A DNA stretch of 64,000 nt from F23-D06 sp963643165 (GTDB lineage: Bacteria > Bacteroidota > Bacteroidia > Bacteroidales > WCHB1-69): assembly GCA_963643165.1 (NCBI GenBank), contig CAVIJD010000005.1:15735-79734 (forward strand), given 5' to 3'. The notes under the pieces were generated by a model. The model was given only the letters and a program-made list of their open reading frames with translations, was not told where the DNA came from and ran no database searches. Shown here one piece after another: positions 1 to 8,438 of the stretch. The position numbers were made by a program, and so were the translations under genes. The first letter of the stretch is position 1; each line of letters opens with the position of its first letter.

Positions 1-1948
1 TGACGATGCCCGGCAGTACCATGCCCGGCACTAGGTCTTCGATTTTCTGGATGTTCTTGTCAAACTCGAACATCTCGTAATGGCGGCGCGGGTCACGGCC
101 GGGTTTGGCCAGTTCCTGCATGATGTCTTGGAGTGTAGGCATCCCGACCGTGGCGGTGATGTAGTTCTCGAGGGTGATGCCGGCGCGGAGCGCCGCGTCG
201 TGCATAAGGTCTGAGACGGAACAGTTGAGGTCTTTGGCCATCTTTTCCACGATGGCGTAACTTTCGGGGTGTACGGCGCTGCCGTCAAGCGGGTTCTGGG
301 CATCCTGTATGCGAAGGAAGCCGGCAGCCTGTTCAAAGGCCTTGGCCCCGAAGCGAGGCACGTCTTTCAACGCCTCCCTGGAGGGGAAAGGTCCATGCTC
401 GTTGCGGTAGTTTACGATGTTCTGCGCCAATGCGGGGCCGACACCCGACACATGCGACAGCAACTCCTTGCTGGCCGTGTTCAACGCTACGCCTACATAG
501 TTGACACAGCTCTCTACGGTCTGCTCCAGGCTCTCTTGCAGCCGTTTCTGGTTCACGTCGTGCTGGTACTGGCCCACGCCGATCGACTTTGGGTCAATCT
601 TTACCAGTTCGGCCAGCGGGTCCATAAGCCGGCGGCCGATGGAGACGGCGCCGCGCACGGTGACGTCGTAGTCGGGAAACTCCGCACGCGCCACGGGCGA
701 GGCCGAATAGACGGAGGCTCCGTCTTCGTTGACCATAAAGGCCTTGACATCGCGCTCAAAGGGTATGTGGCGTATGAAGTTCTCCGTCTCGCGCCCCGCG
801 GTGCCGTTGCCGATGGCGATGACTTCGACTTTGTACTGCAACACCAGTCTCTTCAATTTGTCGGAAGAGAGTTTGTATTGAGCGGCGGGCGGATGCGGAT
901 AGATGGTCTCGTTGTGCAGCAGTTTGCCTTGCGGGTCCAGGATGACGACTTTGCAGCCCGTGCGGAAACCGGGGTCTATGGCCAAGGTGGTCACCTGTCC
1001 GAGCGGCGCGGCGAGCAGCAACTGCCTCAGGTTGCGGGTAAAGACGCTGATGGCCTCCGTGTCGGCTTTTTCTTTGTAGTGCCGACGCATTTCAGTTTCC
1101 ATTTGCGGCTGCAGCAGCCTTTTGTAGGCATCCACGGCTGCGGTCCACACCTGCTGTGCGCATGGCCCGTTGCGACGGATGAGGCCACGTTTGAGGATCT
1201 TAAGGGCTTCCTCCTCTTTCGGGGCGATGGACAGACTTAATATCCCGTCTTCCTCGCCGCGGAACATGGCCAGTATGCGGTGCGACGGGGCTTTGGCCAG
1301 AAAGTCGCGGGCGTTGTAGTAATTCTTGTATTTTTCGCGGTCGTCGGTCTTGTCTTTGACGCGTTTGGCACTCAGGACACTGTATCGGAGAAACTCGTTG
1401 CGCAAACGTGCCCGCAGCCGGATGTCTTCGCTGATGTGCTCGGCTATGATGTCACGCGCGCCGGCAAGTGCCTCGTCGGCAGTGCTGACCTGCTTTTCGG
1501 GGTTGATGTAAGTGTCAACCATCGCGCGGAACGCGCTTTCACTTATCTCCGGCTGCTTGAAGATGGACTCCGCCAATGGCGCCAACCCTTTCTCTTTGGC
1601 AATAGATGCCCTCGTCCGGCGTTTCGGCCGATAGGGCAAGTACAGGTCTTCCAACTCGCTCATCGTGGCGGCCCCGTTGAGTTTCTCCTCCAACTCGGCC
1701 GTCAACTTGCCCTGCTCCCGGATGGAGTCGAGTACGGATGCACGACGCTTGTCTAACTCCTGCAGTTTGCCGTACAACTCTTTGATTTCTTCGATTTTGA
1801 CTTCGTCAAGTCCGCCGGTCATCTCTTTGCGGTAACGCGAGATGAACGGAATGGTGGCGCCGCCCTCCAGCAAGGACAAGGTGTTCTTGACTTGCTCTTC
1901 GGGCAGTGTCAGCGCTTCGGCAATCCGTTTTGCATACTGGTCAAGCAT
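1..1948 (-). CDS. tex: Tex-like transcription accessory protein (3' end cut by window)
   Basis: Not a complete ORF because the gene runs off the left edge; 649 codons are visible from an ATG at 1948. The N-terminus (MLDQYAKRIAEAL, then LPEEQVKNTLSLLEGGATIP and FISRYRKEMTGGLDE) is the classic start of the Tex family, nucleic-acid-binding proteins linked to transcription and RNA quality control. The last visible residues (KIEDLVPGMVLPGIV) are the beginning of the C-terminal S1 RNA-binding domain, so roughly 70-130 residues are missing. Its start lies 37 bp beyond the gltX stop on the same strand, so it is probably co-transcribed after gltX. Family assignment is by recognised motifs, not by a search. 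Confidence 0.93.
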   Translation of the reverse strand, partial: MLDQYAKRIAEALTLPEEQVKNTLSLLEGGATIPFISRYRKEMTGGLDEVKIEEIKELYGKLQELDKRRASVLDSIREQGKLTAELEEKLNGAATMSELEDLYLPYRPKRRTRASIAKEKGLAPLAESIFKQPEISESAFRAMVDTYINPEKQVSTADEALAGARDIIAEHISEDIRLRARLRNEFLRYSVLSAKRVKDKTDDREKYKNYYNARDFLAKAPSHRILAMFRGEEDGILSLSIAPKEEEALKILKRGLIRRNGPCAQQVWTAAVDAYKRLLQPQMETEMRRHYKEKADTEAISVFTRNLRQLLLAAPLGQVTTLAIDPGFRTGCKVVILDPQGKLLHNETIYPHPPAAQYKLSSDKLKRLVLQYKVEVIAIGNGTAGRETENFIRHIPFERDVKAFMVNEDGASVYSASPVARAEFPDYDVTVRGAVSIGRRLMDPLAELVKIDPKSIGVGQYQHDVNQKRLQESLEQTVESCVNYVGVALNTASKELLSHVSGVGPALAQNIVNYRNEHGPFPSREALKDVPRFGAKAFEQAAGFLRIQDAQNPLDGSAVHPESYAIVEKMAKDLNCSVSDLMHDAALRAGITLENYITATVGMPTLQDIMQELAKPGRDPRRHYEMFEFDKNIQKIEDLVPGMVLPGIV

Positions 1949-1985
1949 GGTGTAAATGAGGGTTGTGGATTTTGAGGGTGGACGA

Positions 1986-3503
1986 TTAAAGATTTACGAC
2001 TTCAACGGCGCGGACTACTCGGCGGTGTATCTCGTCGATGCCGATGAGGTCGATGATGGTGAACAGTTCAGGTCCTTTTGCCGCACCTACGATGGCGATG
2101 CGCAGGCTGTTCAGAACCTGTCCCATGTTGAGTTCATTGTCGCGAATGTACTGCATGACGGCTTCAGATGCGGCAACCTTGTCGAACGGCTTGTGCTGAC
2201 AAAGGATGGCGTCGATTTCGAGCAGACGTGCTCCGGTGCCCTCTTTCCAGCGCTTTTTCAGCGACTGCGGGTCATATTCTGTCGGGGCAACGAAGAAATA
2301 ATGGGCCTGTTCCCAGAAGTCTCCCGTGAAATTGAGCCGGTCTTTGATTAGTTCGATGACTTTCTTGACGTATCCGGCGTCGCTGGAGATGCCTTTCTCG
2401 TTCAAGACTTTTTCAAAATAAGGATAGAGTTCGTCCGCGTTTTTGCTGAGGATGTATTCGTGGTTGAACCATTTGGCCTTGTCGAGCGAGAATTTGGCGC
2501 CCGATTTGCTGATTTTGTCGAGCGAGAAGAGCTGTATCAGTTCCGGCAGCGACATCAGTTCCTGTTCGGTGCCCGGGTTCCAGCCGAGGAGCGCCAGCAT
2601 GTTGATGACGGCCTCGGGCAGATAGCCGGCTTCTCGGTAGCCTGACGAGACCTCGCCGGACTTCGGGTCGCGCCATTGGAGCGGGAACACGGGGAAGCCG
2701 AGGCGGTCGCCGTCGCGTTTGCTGAGTTTGCCGTTGCCGTCGGGCTTGAGCAGCAGCGGCAGGTGGGCGAACTGCGGGGCATCCCAACCGAAAGCCTTGT
2801 AGAGCATTACGTGCAACGGGGCCGATGGCAGCCACTCCTCGCCGCGAATGACGTGCGTGATCTTCATCAGATGGTCATCTACAATGTTGGCCAAATGATA
2901 GGTGGGCATGCCGTCAGACTTGTACAGCACCTTGTCGTCGAGGAGGTTGGAGTTGACGACCACCTCGCCTCGTATCAGGTCATGCACGTGGATGTCGGTG
3001 TCGGCAGGGTATTTGAAACGTACCACATAGTGCTCGCCCGAGGTCAGCCTCCGCTGCGTTTCCTCTTCCGGAAGCGTAAGCGAGTTTACCATGCCCATGC
3101 GGGTGGAGGCGTCATATTGGAAGGTCTTTTTCTGGCTTTCGGCCTCCTTGCGCCGCGCGTCCAGCTGCTCGGGCGTGTCAAAGGCGTAGTAGGCCCAGCC
3201 GTCGTTGACCAGCTGCTCCGCGTAGGGCTTGTACAGTGCCTTGCGCTCCGACTGCTTGTATGGCCCATAGTCGCCGCGCCCGGTGCCGATGCCCTCGTCA
3301 AATTCGATGCCCAGCCATTTGAAAGCCTCAATGATATATTCTTCGGCACCCTCAACAAACCGGGTCTGGTCCGTGTCTTCGATTCTCAACAAAAAGGTGC
3401 CGCCGTTTTTCTTTGCAAAAAGATAATTGTACAATGCTGTGCGTACGCCCCCGATGTGCAGAGGTCCCGTGGGACTGGGGGCAAATCTTACTCGTGGTTC
3501 CAT
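1986..3503 (-). CDS. gltX: Glutamyl-tRNA synthetase
   Basis: Class I aminoacyl-tRNA synthetase that charges tRNA-Glu in the cytoplasm. The 505-residue protein has the HIGH-type signature in FAPSPTGPLHIGG near residue 6-18 and the KMSKS-type loop as KLSKRDG near residue 262. The frame stays open 15 codons further upstream, but the ATG at 3503 (MEPRVRFAPSPTG) is the normal family start, and the -7 element at 3537-3544 leaves too little room for the upstream one. Length is typical of bacterial GltX. tex follows on the same strand. Cannot be excluded from sequence alone: a non-discriminating enzyme that also charges tRNA-Gln. Confidence 0.96.
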   Translation of the reverse strand: MEPRVRFAPSPTGPLHIGGVRTALYNYLFAKKNGGTFLLRIEDTDQTRFVEGAEEYIIEAFKWLGIEFDEGIGTGRGDYGPYKQSERKALYKPYAEQLVNDGWAYYAFDTPEQLDARRKEAESQKKTFQYDASTRMGMVNSLTLPEEETQRRLTSGEHYVVRFKYPADTDIHVHDLIRGEVVVNSNLLDDKVLYKSDGMPTYHLANIVDDHLMKITHVIRGEEWLPSAPLHVMLYKAFGWDAPQFAHLPLLLKPDGNGKLSKRDGDRLGFPVFPLQWRDPKSGEVSSGYREAGYLPEAVINMLALLGWNPGTEQELMSLPELIQLFSLDKISKSGAKFSLDKAKWFNHEYILSKNADELYPYFEKVLNEKGISSDAGYVKKVIELIKDRLNFTGDFWEQAHYFFVAPTEYDPQSLKKRWKEGTGARLLEIDAILCQHKPFDKVAASEAVMQYIRDNELNMGQVLNSLRIAIVGAAKGPELFTIIDLIGIDEIHRRVVRAVEVVNL

Positions 3504-3536
3504 ATTATATATTGTATGTCTTTTTATATAGGGGTG

Positions 3537-3544
3537 CAAAAATA
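3537..3544 (-). promoter_or_regulatory. -7 promoter element for gltX
   Basis: TATTTTTG on the minus strand, a perfect TAnnTTTG match, 33 bp upstream of the gltX ATG. No clear TTTG -33 box was found at 19-21 bp spacing. Confidence 0.6.
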
Positions 3545-3624
3545 ACATTTACTTTGATATGCTAAAGAGAACGCTTCTGCAAAAATAGCCAAACTCGCAG
3601 GCTGGTTTTGCTTGTAAAAAAGCG

Positions 3625-3632
3625 TACTTTTG
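3625..3632 (+). promoter_or_regulatory. -7 promoter element for yitT
   Basis: TACTTTTG, a perfect TAnnTTTG match. Transcription would start near 3639, which excludes an in-frame upstream start at 3637 and supports the ATG at 3688. A TTTG lies at 3607-3610, but its 14-bp spacing is shorter than the usual 19-21. Confidence 0.6.
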
Positions 3633-3687
3633 CGCCTTGTTTAAAAAACGTGATTATATTCTATATCTAATTATAAAACAATATTTT

Positions 3688-4632
3688 ATGAAGAACATAC
3701 TATCTATTCTGAAGACCAAAAAATTCTGGGTTGAACTCCTCATCATGACAGTGGGCATGATGATAACGGCTTGTGCTGTCTATTATTTTCTCGTTCCCAG
3801 CAAACTCATCATCGGCACAATCTCGGGTCTGTCGATTGTGATCAGCGGCATTGCCGACAGCGCTTTTCATGTCAACCTTCCGGTTTCTGTGGTCATCTTT
3901 GTCGTGAATGCCATCTTGCTGGTGCTTGCCTATTTTCTCATCGGCAAGGAGTTCGGCATCAAGACGGTTTATACGGCCTTGATATTGGGACCGCTCACCG
4001 GTCTGCTGGAGCGTTTTTTCCCGTATCAGAATTTCATCAGCCCTGATGCCGCCTACCCCTCTGTGATGGGCGATATCTGGTTCGACCTCTGCTGTTTCGT
4101 GTTGCTGCTCAGTGCGGCGCAGGCGGTTCTGTTTTCCATCAACGCCTCTACCGGCGGCCTTGACATTCTGGCCAAAATCGTGAACAAGTACCTGCACTTC
4201 GACATTGGCAAGTCGGTGAGCGTGGCCGGTGCCGTAATCTGCTGCACCGCTTTTGCCATCAACCCTTTCCAAATGGTAGTCATTGGTCTTATCGGCACCT
4301 GGATCAACGGTTTGGTGGTCGATTATTTCACGGCAGCGCTCAACAACCGCAAGCGTGTGTGTGTGGTTTCAAAAGAGTACGACCGCATTCGCCGCTATAT
4401 TATCGACGAGTTGGTGCGGGGCTGTACGCTGTATGAGGTCATTGGCGGCTACACGAATGAGAAATCCATTGAATTGGAAGCCCTGCTTACGAAAGACGAG
4501 TTTTCAAAATTGATGGAGTTTGTGAGCAAGAACGAGATTCACGCTTTCATCACGGCCGGTAACGTGAGCGAGGTTTACGGCTTGTGGTTCAAGGACAAAA
4601 AGCGGGTGAAACACAGTGTGGAAAGGCGATAG
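3688..4632 (+). CDS. YitT family membrane protein (DUF161 + DUF2179)
   Basis: 314 residues. The N-terminal two thirds hold about five or six hydrophobic segments (for example WVELLIMTVGMMITACAVYY) and the conserved patch NASTGGLDILAKI, typical of the YitT/DUF161 membrane domain. The C-terminal about 90 residues (RVCVVSKEYDRIRRYIIDEL onward, ending near HAFITAGNVSEVYG) form the soluble DUF2179 domain. The transported substrate or biological role of the family is not established. The start was chosen at 3688 because the promoter lies between it and the first in-frame start. The gene converges on sdaA, with a hairpin spanning the two 3' ends. Confidence 0.88.
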   Translation: MKNILSILKTKKFWVELLIMTVGMMITACAVYYFLVPSKLIIGTISGLSIVISGIADSAFHVNLPVSVVIFVVNAILLVLAYFLIGKEFGIKTVYTALILGPLTGLLERFFPYQNFISPDAAYPSVMGDIWFDLCCFVLLLSAAQAVLFSINASTGGLDILAKIVNKYLHFDIGKSVSVAGAVICCTAFAINPFQMVVIGLIGTWINGLVVDYFTAALNNRKRVCVVSKEYDRIRRYIIDELVRGCTLYEVIGGYTNEKSIELEALLTKDEFSKLMEFVSKNEIHAFITAGNVSEVYGLWFKDKKRVKHSVERR

Positions 4633-4647
4633 AAAGCGCCTTTCCAC
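4618..4647. terminator. Hairpin between convergent yitT and sdaA
   Basis: An 11-bp perfect stem (GTGGAAAGGCG with CGCCTTTCCAC) and an 8-base loop overlap the yitT stop codon and end 8 bp before the sdaA stop. There is no T-run on either side, so it may be a 3'-end stabiliser or a weak bidirectional terminator rather than a canonical intrinsic one. Confidence 0.55.
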
Positions 4648-4655
4648 TGGGCATC

Positions 4656-5855
4656 TCAGCTTTCGCGGTCCACGAGTGCGAGGCCTCCGGCGGAAGTCTC
4701 CTTGTAGAGGCTCGGCAGGTCTTTGCCGGTGAGGTTCATGGTTTTCACCACTTTGTCGAAACTGATGACGTGTTTGCCGTCAGAAAGCATCGAGAACAGG
4801 TTGGCGTCGAGGGCGCGGAGTGCGGCGAAGGAGTTGCGTTCGATGCAGGGTATCTGCACCAGTCCGCACACGGGGTCGCAGGTGAGCCCGAGGTGATGTT
4901 CGAGTCCCATTTCTGCGGCGTATTCAATTTGCCGCGGCGTGCCTCCAAAGAGTTGGTTGGCGGCGGCGGCAGCCATGGAGCAGGCGGAGCCTATCTCGCC
5001 TTGGCAGCCAACTTCCGCCCCAGAGATGGAGGCGTTAGTCTTGATGATGTTGCCGAACAGAGCGGCGGTGGCCATGGCCTTGAGGATGGCCTTGTCGGAA
5101 AAGTCGTGGCTGTGTTTCAGGTGATACAGCACTGCGGGCAGCACGCCAGCAGAGCCGCACGTGGGTGCGGTAACGATGACACCGCCCGATGCGTTCTCCT
5201 CGGCGGTGGCCAGGGCGTAGGCGGACACTAAGCAGCGCCCTTGCAGCGACGGCTTGTAGCTGCGCGCCTTCACGTAGTACGACGGCGCTTTGCGCTGCAG
5301 ATGAAGCCCGCCGGGAATGGCCCGGTCGTCTTGCAGTCCTCGCTCCACAGTGGCCTGCATGACCTCCCAACGCACTTGCAGATAGTCCCAAAGGTCAGAC
5401 TCCTCGTGCTGTTCCACATATTCCCAAAACGACATCCCCTCGTGCTCAATGTGCTTCAGAATCTCGGCGACAGTCCGGTGCTCATAAACAGCTTTCGTCT
5501 CTTGCTGGGGCGTGCCGTCAGAGAGCGCGCCGCCGCCGATGCTATAGACGGTCCACGAGTCTATAAGTTGGTCTGTTGGGTCAAACGCTTCGTAGAGCAT
5601 AGCGTTGGTGTGGAATTTGTGTACAATCTCGGGTTTCCAGACAAAAGTGACCGGCACCGGGGCGAGTGCCTCGGCGATGGTTTTGTCGGTGAGATGTCCC
5701 TTGCCCGTGGCAGCGAGGCTGCCGAAGAGGGTTACTTGATAACGTTGCGCCGATGGGGTGCGTTGCCGGAACTGCTCCGCGGCGAGGTGCGGCCCCATAG
5801 TGTGGCTGCTTGAGGGCCCATGACCTATGCGGTATATGCTTTTGATAGATTCCAT
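4656..5855 (-). CDS. sdaA: L-serine dehydratase (iron-sulfur dependent, single chain)
   Basis: Deaminates L-serine to pyruvate and ammonia in the cytoplasm. The 399-residue protein starts with the beta-domain signature MESIKSIYRIGHGPSSSHTM and continues into the alpha domain (TAPTCGSAGVLP near residue 229-240). Candidate [4Fe-4S] ligands are C284, C326 and C337; their spacing (42 and 11) equals the one I recall for the characterised Legionella enzyme. The short C-terminus (VDRES) lacks a terminal cysteine. The frame is open 12 codons upstream, but the ATG at 5855 gives the standard family start. Such enzymes are oxygen sensitive, consistent with an anaerobe. Confidence 0.95.
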   Translation of the reverse strand: MESIKSIYRIGHGPSSSHTMGPHLAAEQFRQRTPSAQRYQVTLFGSLAATGKGHLTDKTIAEALAPVPVTFVWKPEIVHKFHTNAMLYEAFDPTDQLIDSWTVYSIGGGALSDGTPQQETKAVYEHRTVAEILKHIEHEGMSFWEYVEQHEESDLWDYLQVRWEVMQATVERGLQDDRAIPGGLHLQRKAPSYYVKARSYKPSLQGRCLVSAYALATAEENASGGVIVTAPTCGSAGVLPAVLYHLKHSHDFSDKAILKAMATAALFGNIIKTNASISGAEVGCQGEIGSACSMAAAAANQLFGGTPRQIEYAAEMGLEHHLGLTCDPVCGLVQIPCIERNSFAALRALDANLFSMLSDGKHVISFDKVVKTMNLTGKDLPSLYKETSAGGLALVDRES

Positions 5856-5977
5856 TGTCAACTGTTTTTTGCAAATCAGAAAGTAACGCACCGTGTCGCC
5901 ATTTATTGCAGCGGCGTATGTTTTTGACGGTCGTGGAACAGACTTTTTTTGGTTGGCTCAGATTCAAGACAAAACAG

Positions 5978-5985
5978 TATCTTTG
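5978..5985 (+). promoter_or_regulatory. -7 promoter element for the YczE-like gene
   Basis: TATCTTTG, a perfect TAnnTTTG match, ending 9 bp before the ATG at 5995. The mRNA would have almost no leader. It excludes the longer reading starting at 5893. Confidence 0.55.
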
Positions 5986-5994
5986 CCGCCGTTT

Positions 5995-6735
5995 ATGAAA
6001 AAAGCAAAATTTGGTTCTTTCCTTTGGCAGCATTTCCTGCTGCTGATTTCTCTTTTTGTGATGACGTTAGGCGTAGCCGTATGTGTGCGCAGCGGTCTCG
6101 GTTCCAGCGTCATATCGGCGATCCCATACGTTTTTGAGATGGCCGGCAAGCAGCGTCCTGCTGTCCCGTCGCTCACTATTGGGCAATACACCTACATAAT
6201 GAACGCATTGTTGGTTTTAGGGCAGATTATTGTGCTGCGGCGTCGGTTTGAGCCGGTGCAGTTGTTGCAATTGGCAGTCGGTTTTGTGTTCGGGTCGCTC
6301 ATAGATGTCAACATGTTGCTCACGCAGTGGTTAGAGCCGTCCGGACTGCTGGCCAAGGTCATCACACAAGTGGCGGGTTGCACCATCTTGGGCACGGGCA
6401 TTGCGTTGGAGGTGCGTTGTGGTTCTGTCACCATGCCTGGCGAGGGCTTTCCCGTGGCTATCAGCATCGTTACAGGAAAGGAGTTCCCGAAGGTCAAAAT
6501 CTGCGTTGACATTGCCCTCGTGGTTTTGGCCGTGCTCTTCTGCTACCTCTTTTTCGGGGCATGGCAGTGGTACATCGTCGGTGTGGGCACGCTTTTCGCG
6601 ATGGTCTATGTGGGGGTAGTAGTGCGCGCTGTAGGCAAGCACATCGGGTGGTTCGACCGTCTGTTGGCCTATCGTCCCGGCTTCCGTCGCTACATCTATG
6701 GTTTGGCCAAGTGGCTGTTCAAGTCCGACCGTTAG
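5995..6735 (+). CDS. YczE/DUF6198-like integral membrane protein
   Basis: 246 residues with about five or six hydrophobic segments (for example FLLLISLFVMTLGVAVCV near 14-31). The motifs GLGSSVISAIPYVF, the acidic TMPGEGFP loop and IVTGKEFPKVKI are characteristic of the YczE/YyaS branch distantly related to YitT. The role is unknown. The start at 5995 is chosen because the -7 element lies just upstream; the in-frame ATG at 5893 would lie before the promoter. The gene is divergent from sdaA and is the last core gene before the accessory island. Confidence 0.85.
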   Translation: MKKAKFGSFLWQHFLLLISLFVMTLGVAVCVRSGLGSSVISAIPYVFEMAGKQRPAVPSLTIGQYTYIMNALLVLGQIIVLRRRFEPVQLLQLAVGFVFGSLIDVNMLLTQWLEPSGLLAKVITQVAGCTILGTGIALEVRCGSVTMPGEGFPVAISIVTGKEFPKVKICVDIALVVLAVLFCYLFFGAWQWYIVGVGTLFAMVYVGVVVRAVGKHIGWFDRLLAYRPGFRRYIYGLAKWLFKSDR

Positions 6736-6933
6736 CAGTGCATGTCCGGAGTCTCTTGCGGGCGATGTGAGACTTACGACATAAGGACTAAGACTTCAGA
6801 GCGTAGTGCGGGTTGTTACAAATTCCATCATAACTTGCAGTCAGTCTGGGGGCGTGTGTGGGGGGAGTTGTTAGTCTGCGTTTTCCTTGTGCGAGAGACG
6901 GAATGGGTCTGTGTTCTGTTCTGTGACTTTGGG
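6736..6933. other. Non-coding stretch at the left edge of the accessory island
   Basis: About 200 bp with no gene I can support. It contains short CTTACGAC/ATAAGGAC-like words that also occur inside the mobile repeat copies, so it may be a decayed part of the inverted copy that follows. Confidence 0.4.
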
Positions 6934-7082
6934 CATCGGATATGCCAAATCATTGGCGGTGAAACCGTCGGGGCAAGCCGCATTCCAAGTCGTATGAGCC
7001 TCAGAGGGGCTCAATATCGTGGAAAGAGAGAAAGAACAACACGCGTAACGCCTCTACACTCTACATTCGTGTGGTAGCCGTG
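6934..7082 (-). repeat. Mobile repeat copy A (diverged, inverted)
   Basis: Read on the minus strand this begins with the shared terminal sequence CACGGCTACCACACGAATG. It continues with the common block (GAGGCGTTACGCGTGTTGTT, then a C/T-rich run) and a CGACGG...CACCG hairpin half. It is the most diverged of five copies and has lost its other end. Confidence 0.75.
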
Positions 7083-7114
7083 GGGGGATAAAGACTCTGC
7101 AGGTGTGATAATTC

Positions 7115-7260
7115 CTACATTCCCTCATCAACACATAACGATGTGACGTTAGTCGGGACGGGGACTTCCATGTCGAGGTGGAATTGCACAGGGCCTTTCC
7201 CCAGTCTTTTGGCTCGTGTGTCTGCCCCTTGTAACTCTTGGGAGGGCGGCTGTCCGCTAA
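7115..7260. repeat. 146-bp direct repeat, copy 1
   Basis: Matches 8202-8347 without gaps and with only four mismatches by hand alignment (about 97%). It overlaps the end of the IS4-type transposase remnant. Together the copies flank the hypothetical gene at 7424-8020, leaving 941 bp between them. Confidence 0.9.
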
Positions 7261-7405
7261 AAATTTGGCGTACTTGTCCAACAGATAGGCATAGACCTTG
7301 GAGAAGAACTCCTGGGGACGACGGATATTGGCTTCAGCAAGCGTGCTTCTCCTGACCAGATAGTTCGTGCCGAGATGCCCGAGTTTGTGCGCCTCAGCCT
7401 TCCTG
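7200..7405 (-). pseudogene. IS4-type transposase N-terminal remnant
   Basis: One minus-strand frame reads HKLGHLGTNYLVRRSTLAEA, then NIRRPQEFFSKVYAYLLDK and YAKFLADSRPP. This is the N-terminal DUF4372-like region of IS4-family transposases (RSTLAdAN..R, fLsDSR). The catalytic DDE part is absent: the frame runs into the 146-bp repeat instead of the expected LYIMDSTT-type sequence. No start codon is linked to it. A decayed insertion sequence. Confidence 0.7.
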
Positions 7406-7423
7406 CCAATTGTATTTGTTTTA

Positions 7424-8020
7424 TCAGTTGTTCCGTTCCTCGCCGAAAAGTGTCTTCACACATTGGTCAAGCATGCGCTTCGCCGTTGACGCAATCGTGG
7501 CATAATCACAGTCGCGCAACGTCACGGTTCCCCATTCCGGGGTCATTGCGGACACTATCTTGATGTATGCGTCCCAATATCTGTCGGTGCCCACCGTCCC
7601 CACTGCGGCATTCTCCGTCCCTTTGTGACAAGTCAAGCAAGGTGTCGCACATTCGATGCCGTCCTTGGCAAGCTGCACGTGCGAGCCGTCGAATATGTTC
7701 CCAGGGATTTCGGCCTCATCGCCGACTTCGTCATTGAGGTAGCGAAAACACCGTAGTGTGCGGTCGTCGCAATCTATATGATAAATGAATTCCTCGTCGC
7801 CGTGTACACAACCATCGGGCTCATACGCGTCGCTGTATTGTGTTAAATGAGATACGATACTTTCCGGTTCCCAACAGTTGTGTTTCAATGTGTCCGCATA
7901 TTCCCTAAGCAATTTGACCAATTGCCTGCCGACACCTTCAGGGTACCCGTCACAGTGATGATAGACATACTGCGAATCCGTACCGGCTTTCTTAATGATG
8001 ATATGACATCTTGTGCTCAT
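7424..8020 (-). CDS. Conserved hypothetical protein
   Basis: 198 residues from the ATG at 8020 (MSTRCHIIIKKAGTDSQYVY, then HHCDGYPEGVG). I recognise the opening as that of a hypothetical family seen on Bacteroidota mobile DNA, with no known function. It has a C-x-x-C (CATPCLTC) and is rich in Asp and Tyr; no membrane segment or signal peptide. An in-frame ATG at 8050 would add MLKIEVPYNT, encoded by a leader also found upstream of the DUF3791-DUF3990 operon. The -7 element is at 8114-8121. The gene is boxed in by 146-bp direct repeats, suggesting it travels as a unit. Confidence 0.8.
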   Translation of the reverse strand: MSTRCHIIIKKAGTDSQYVYHHCDGYPEGVGRQLVKLLREYADTLKHNCWEPESIVSHLTQYSDAYEPDGCVHGDEEFIYHIDCDDRTLRCFRYLNDEVGDEAEIPGNIFDGSHVQLAKDGIECATPCLTCHKGTENAAVGTVGTDRYWDAYIKIVSAMTPEWGTVTLRDCDYATIASTAKRMLDQCVKTLFGEERNN

Positions 8021-8033
8021 AGTATTGTAGGGG

Positions 8034-8134
8034 ACTTCTATTTTTAACATTTTCACACCGACCCTCTGAACTTTGTGAAGTTCGTTAGCCAAAATCCAAA
8101 GATGTCGGGACGGCAAATGTATTGTTTTTCTGTT
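8034..8134 (-). promoter_or_regulatory. Shared promoter-leader block, copy 1
   Basis: 101 bp matching 9724-9824 without gaps and with about seven mismatches. Read on the minus strand it holds a TACATTTG -7 element (8114-8121), an untranslated or partly translated leader, and an ATG (8050) in frame with the downstream gene, encoding MLKIEVP. The downstream proteins are unrelated, so the promoter-leader has been duplicated independently of its cargo. Confidence 0.8.
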
Positions 8135-8201
8135 TATTTTACAGTCGTTTCAAAAATTTTCGACATAGTTGGTAAAATATTGTATGACAATATGTTACAC
8201 T

Positions 8202-8347
8202 CTACATTCCCTCATCAACACATAACGATGTGACGTTGGTCGGGACGGGGACTTCCATGTCGAGGTGGAATTGCACAGGGCCTTTCCCCAGTCTTTGGGC
8301 TCGTGTGTCTGCCCCTTGTAACTCTTGGGCGGGCGGCTGTCCGGTAA
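8202..8347. repeat. 146-bp direct repeat, copy 2
   Basis: Second copy of 7115-7260 (four mismatches). Here it is not attached to the IS4-type coding remnant; the match ends at a TTGACTACTTTT sequence. Confidence 0.9.
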
Positions 8348-8435
8348 ATTGACTACTTTTGCGCATTGACTACTTTTTTTATTGCAAGACATGGATAGTC
8401 AAAAGGGCTGACACCTTTCACGAGACATCAGCCCT
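8348..8435 (+). promoter_or_regulatory. Orphan promoter, tandem 13-mer and hairpin
   Basis: ATTGACTACTTTT occurs at 8348-8360 and 8365-8377. The first copy forms a perfect TAnnTTTG element (TACTTTTG, 8354-8361). About 45 bp downstream is an 8-bp stem (AGGGCTGA, 8404-8411, with TCAGCCCT, 8428-8435). No ORF of credible size follows. Possibly a leftover insertion-sequence promoter or a short RNA gene; there is no T-run after the hairpin. Confidence 0.4.
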
Positions 8436-8438
8436 AAT

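Noticed and set aside
269..1756. Plus-strand ORFs of 323 and 158 codons
   Set aside because: They are antisense to tex, whose minus-strand frame is open and has clear family motifs. The high GC content at third positions creates such shadows.
2676..3545. 289-codon plus-strand ORF
   Set aside because: Antisense to gltX, no recognisable domain.
7054..7281. 75-codon minus-strand ORF and its 65-codon relative at 8195-8392
   Set aside because: They share sequence only because of the 146-bp direct repeat; the start of the first is really an IS4-type transposase remnant in frame.
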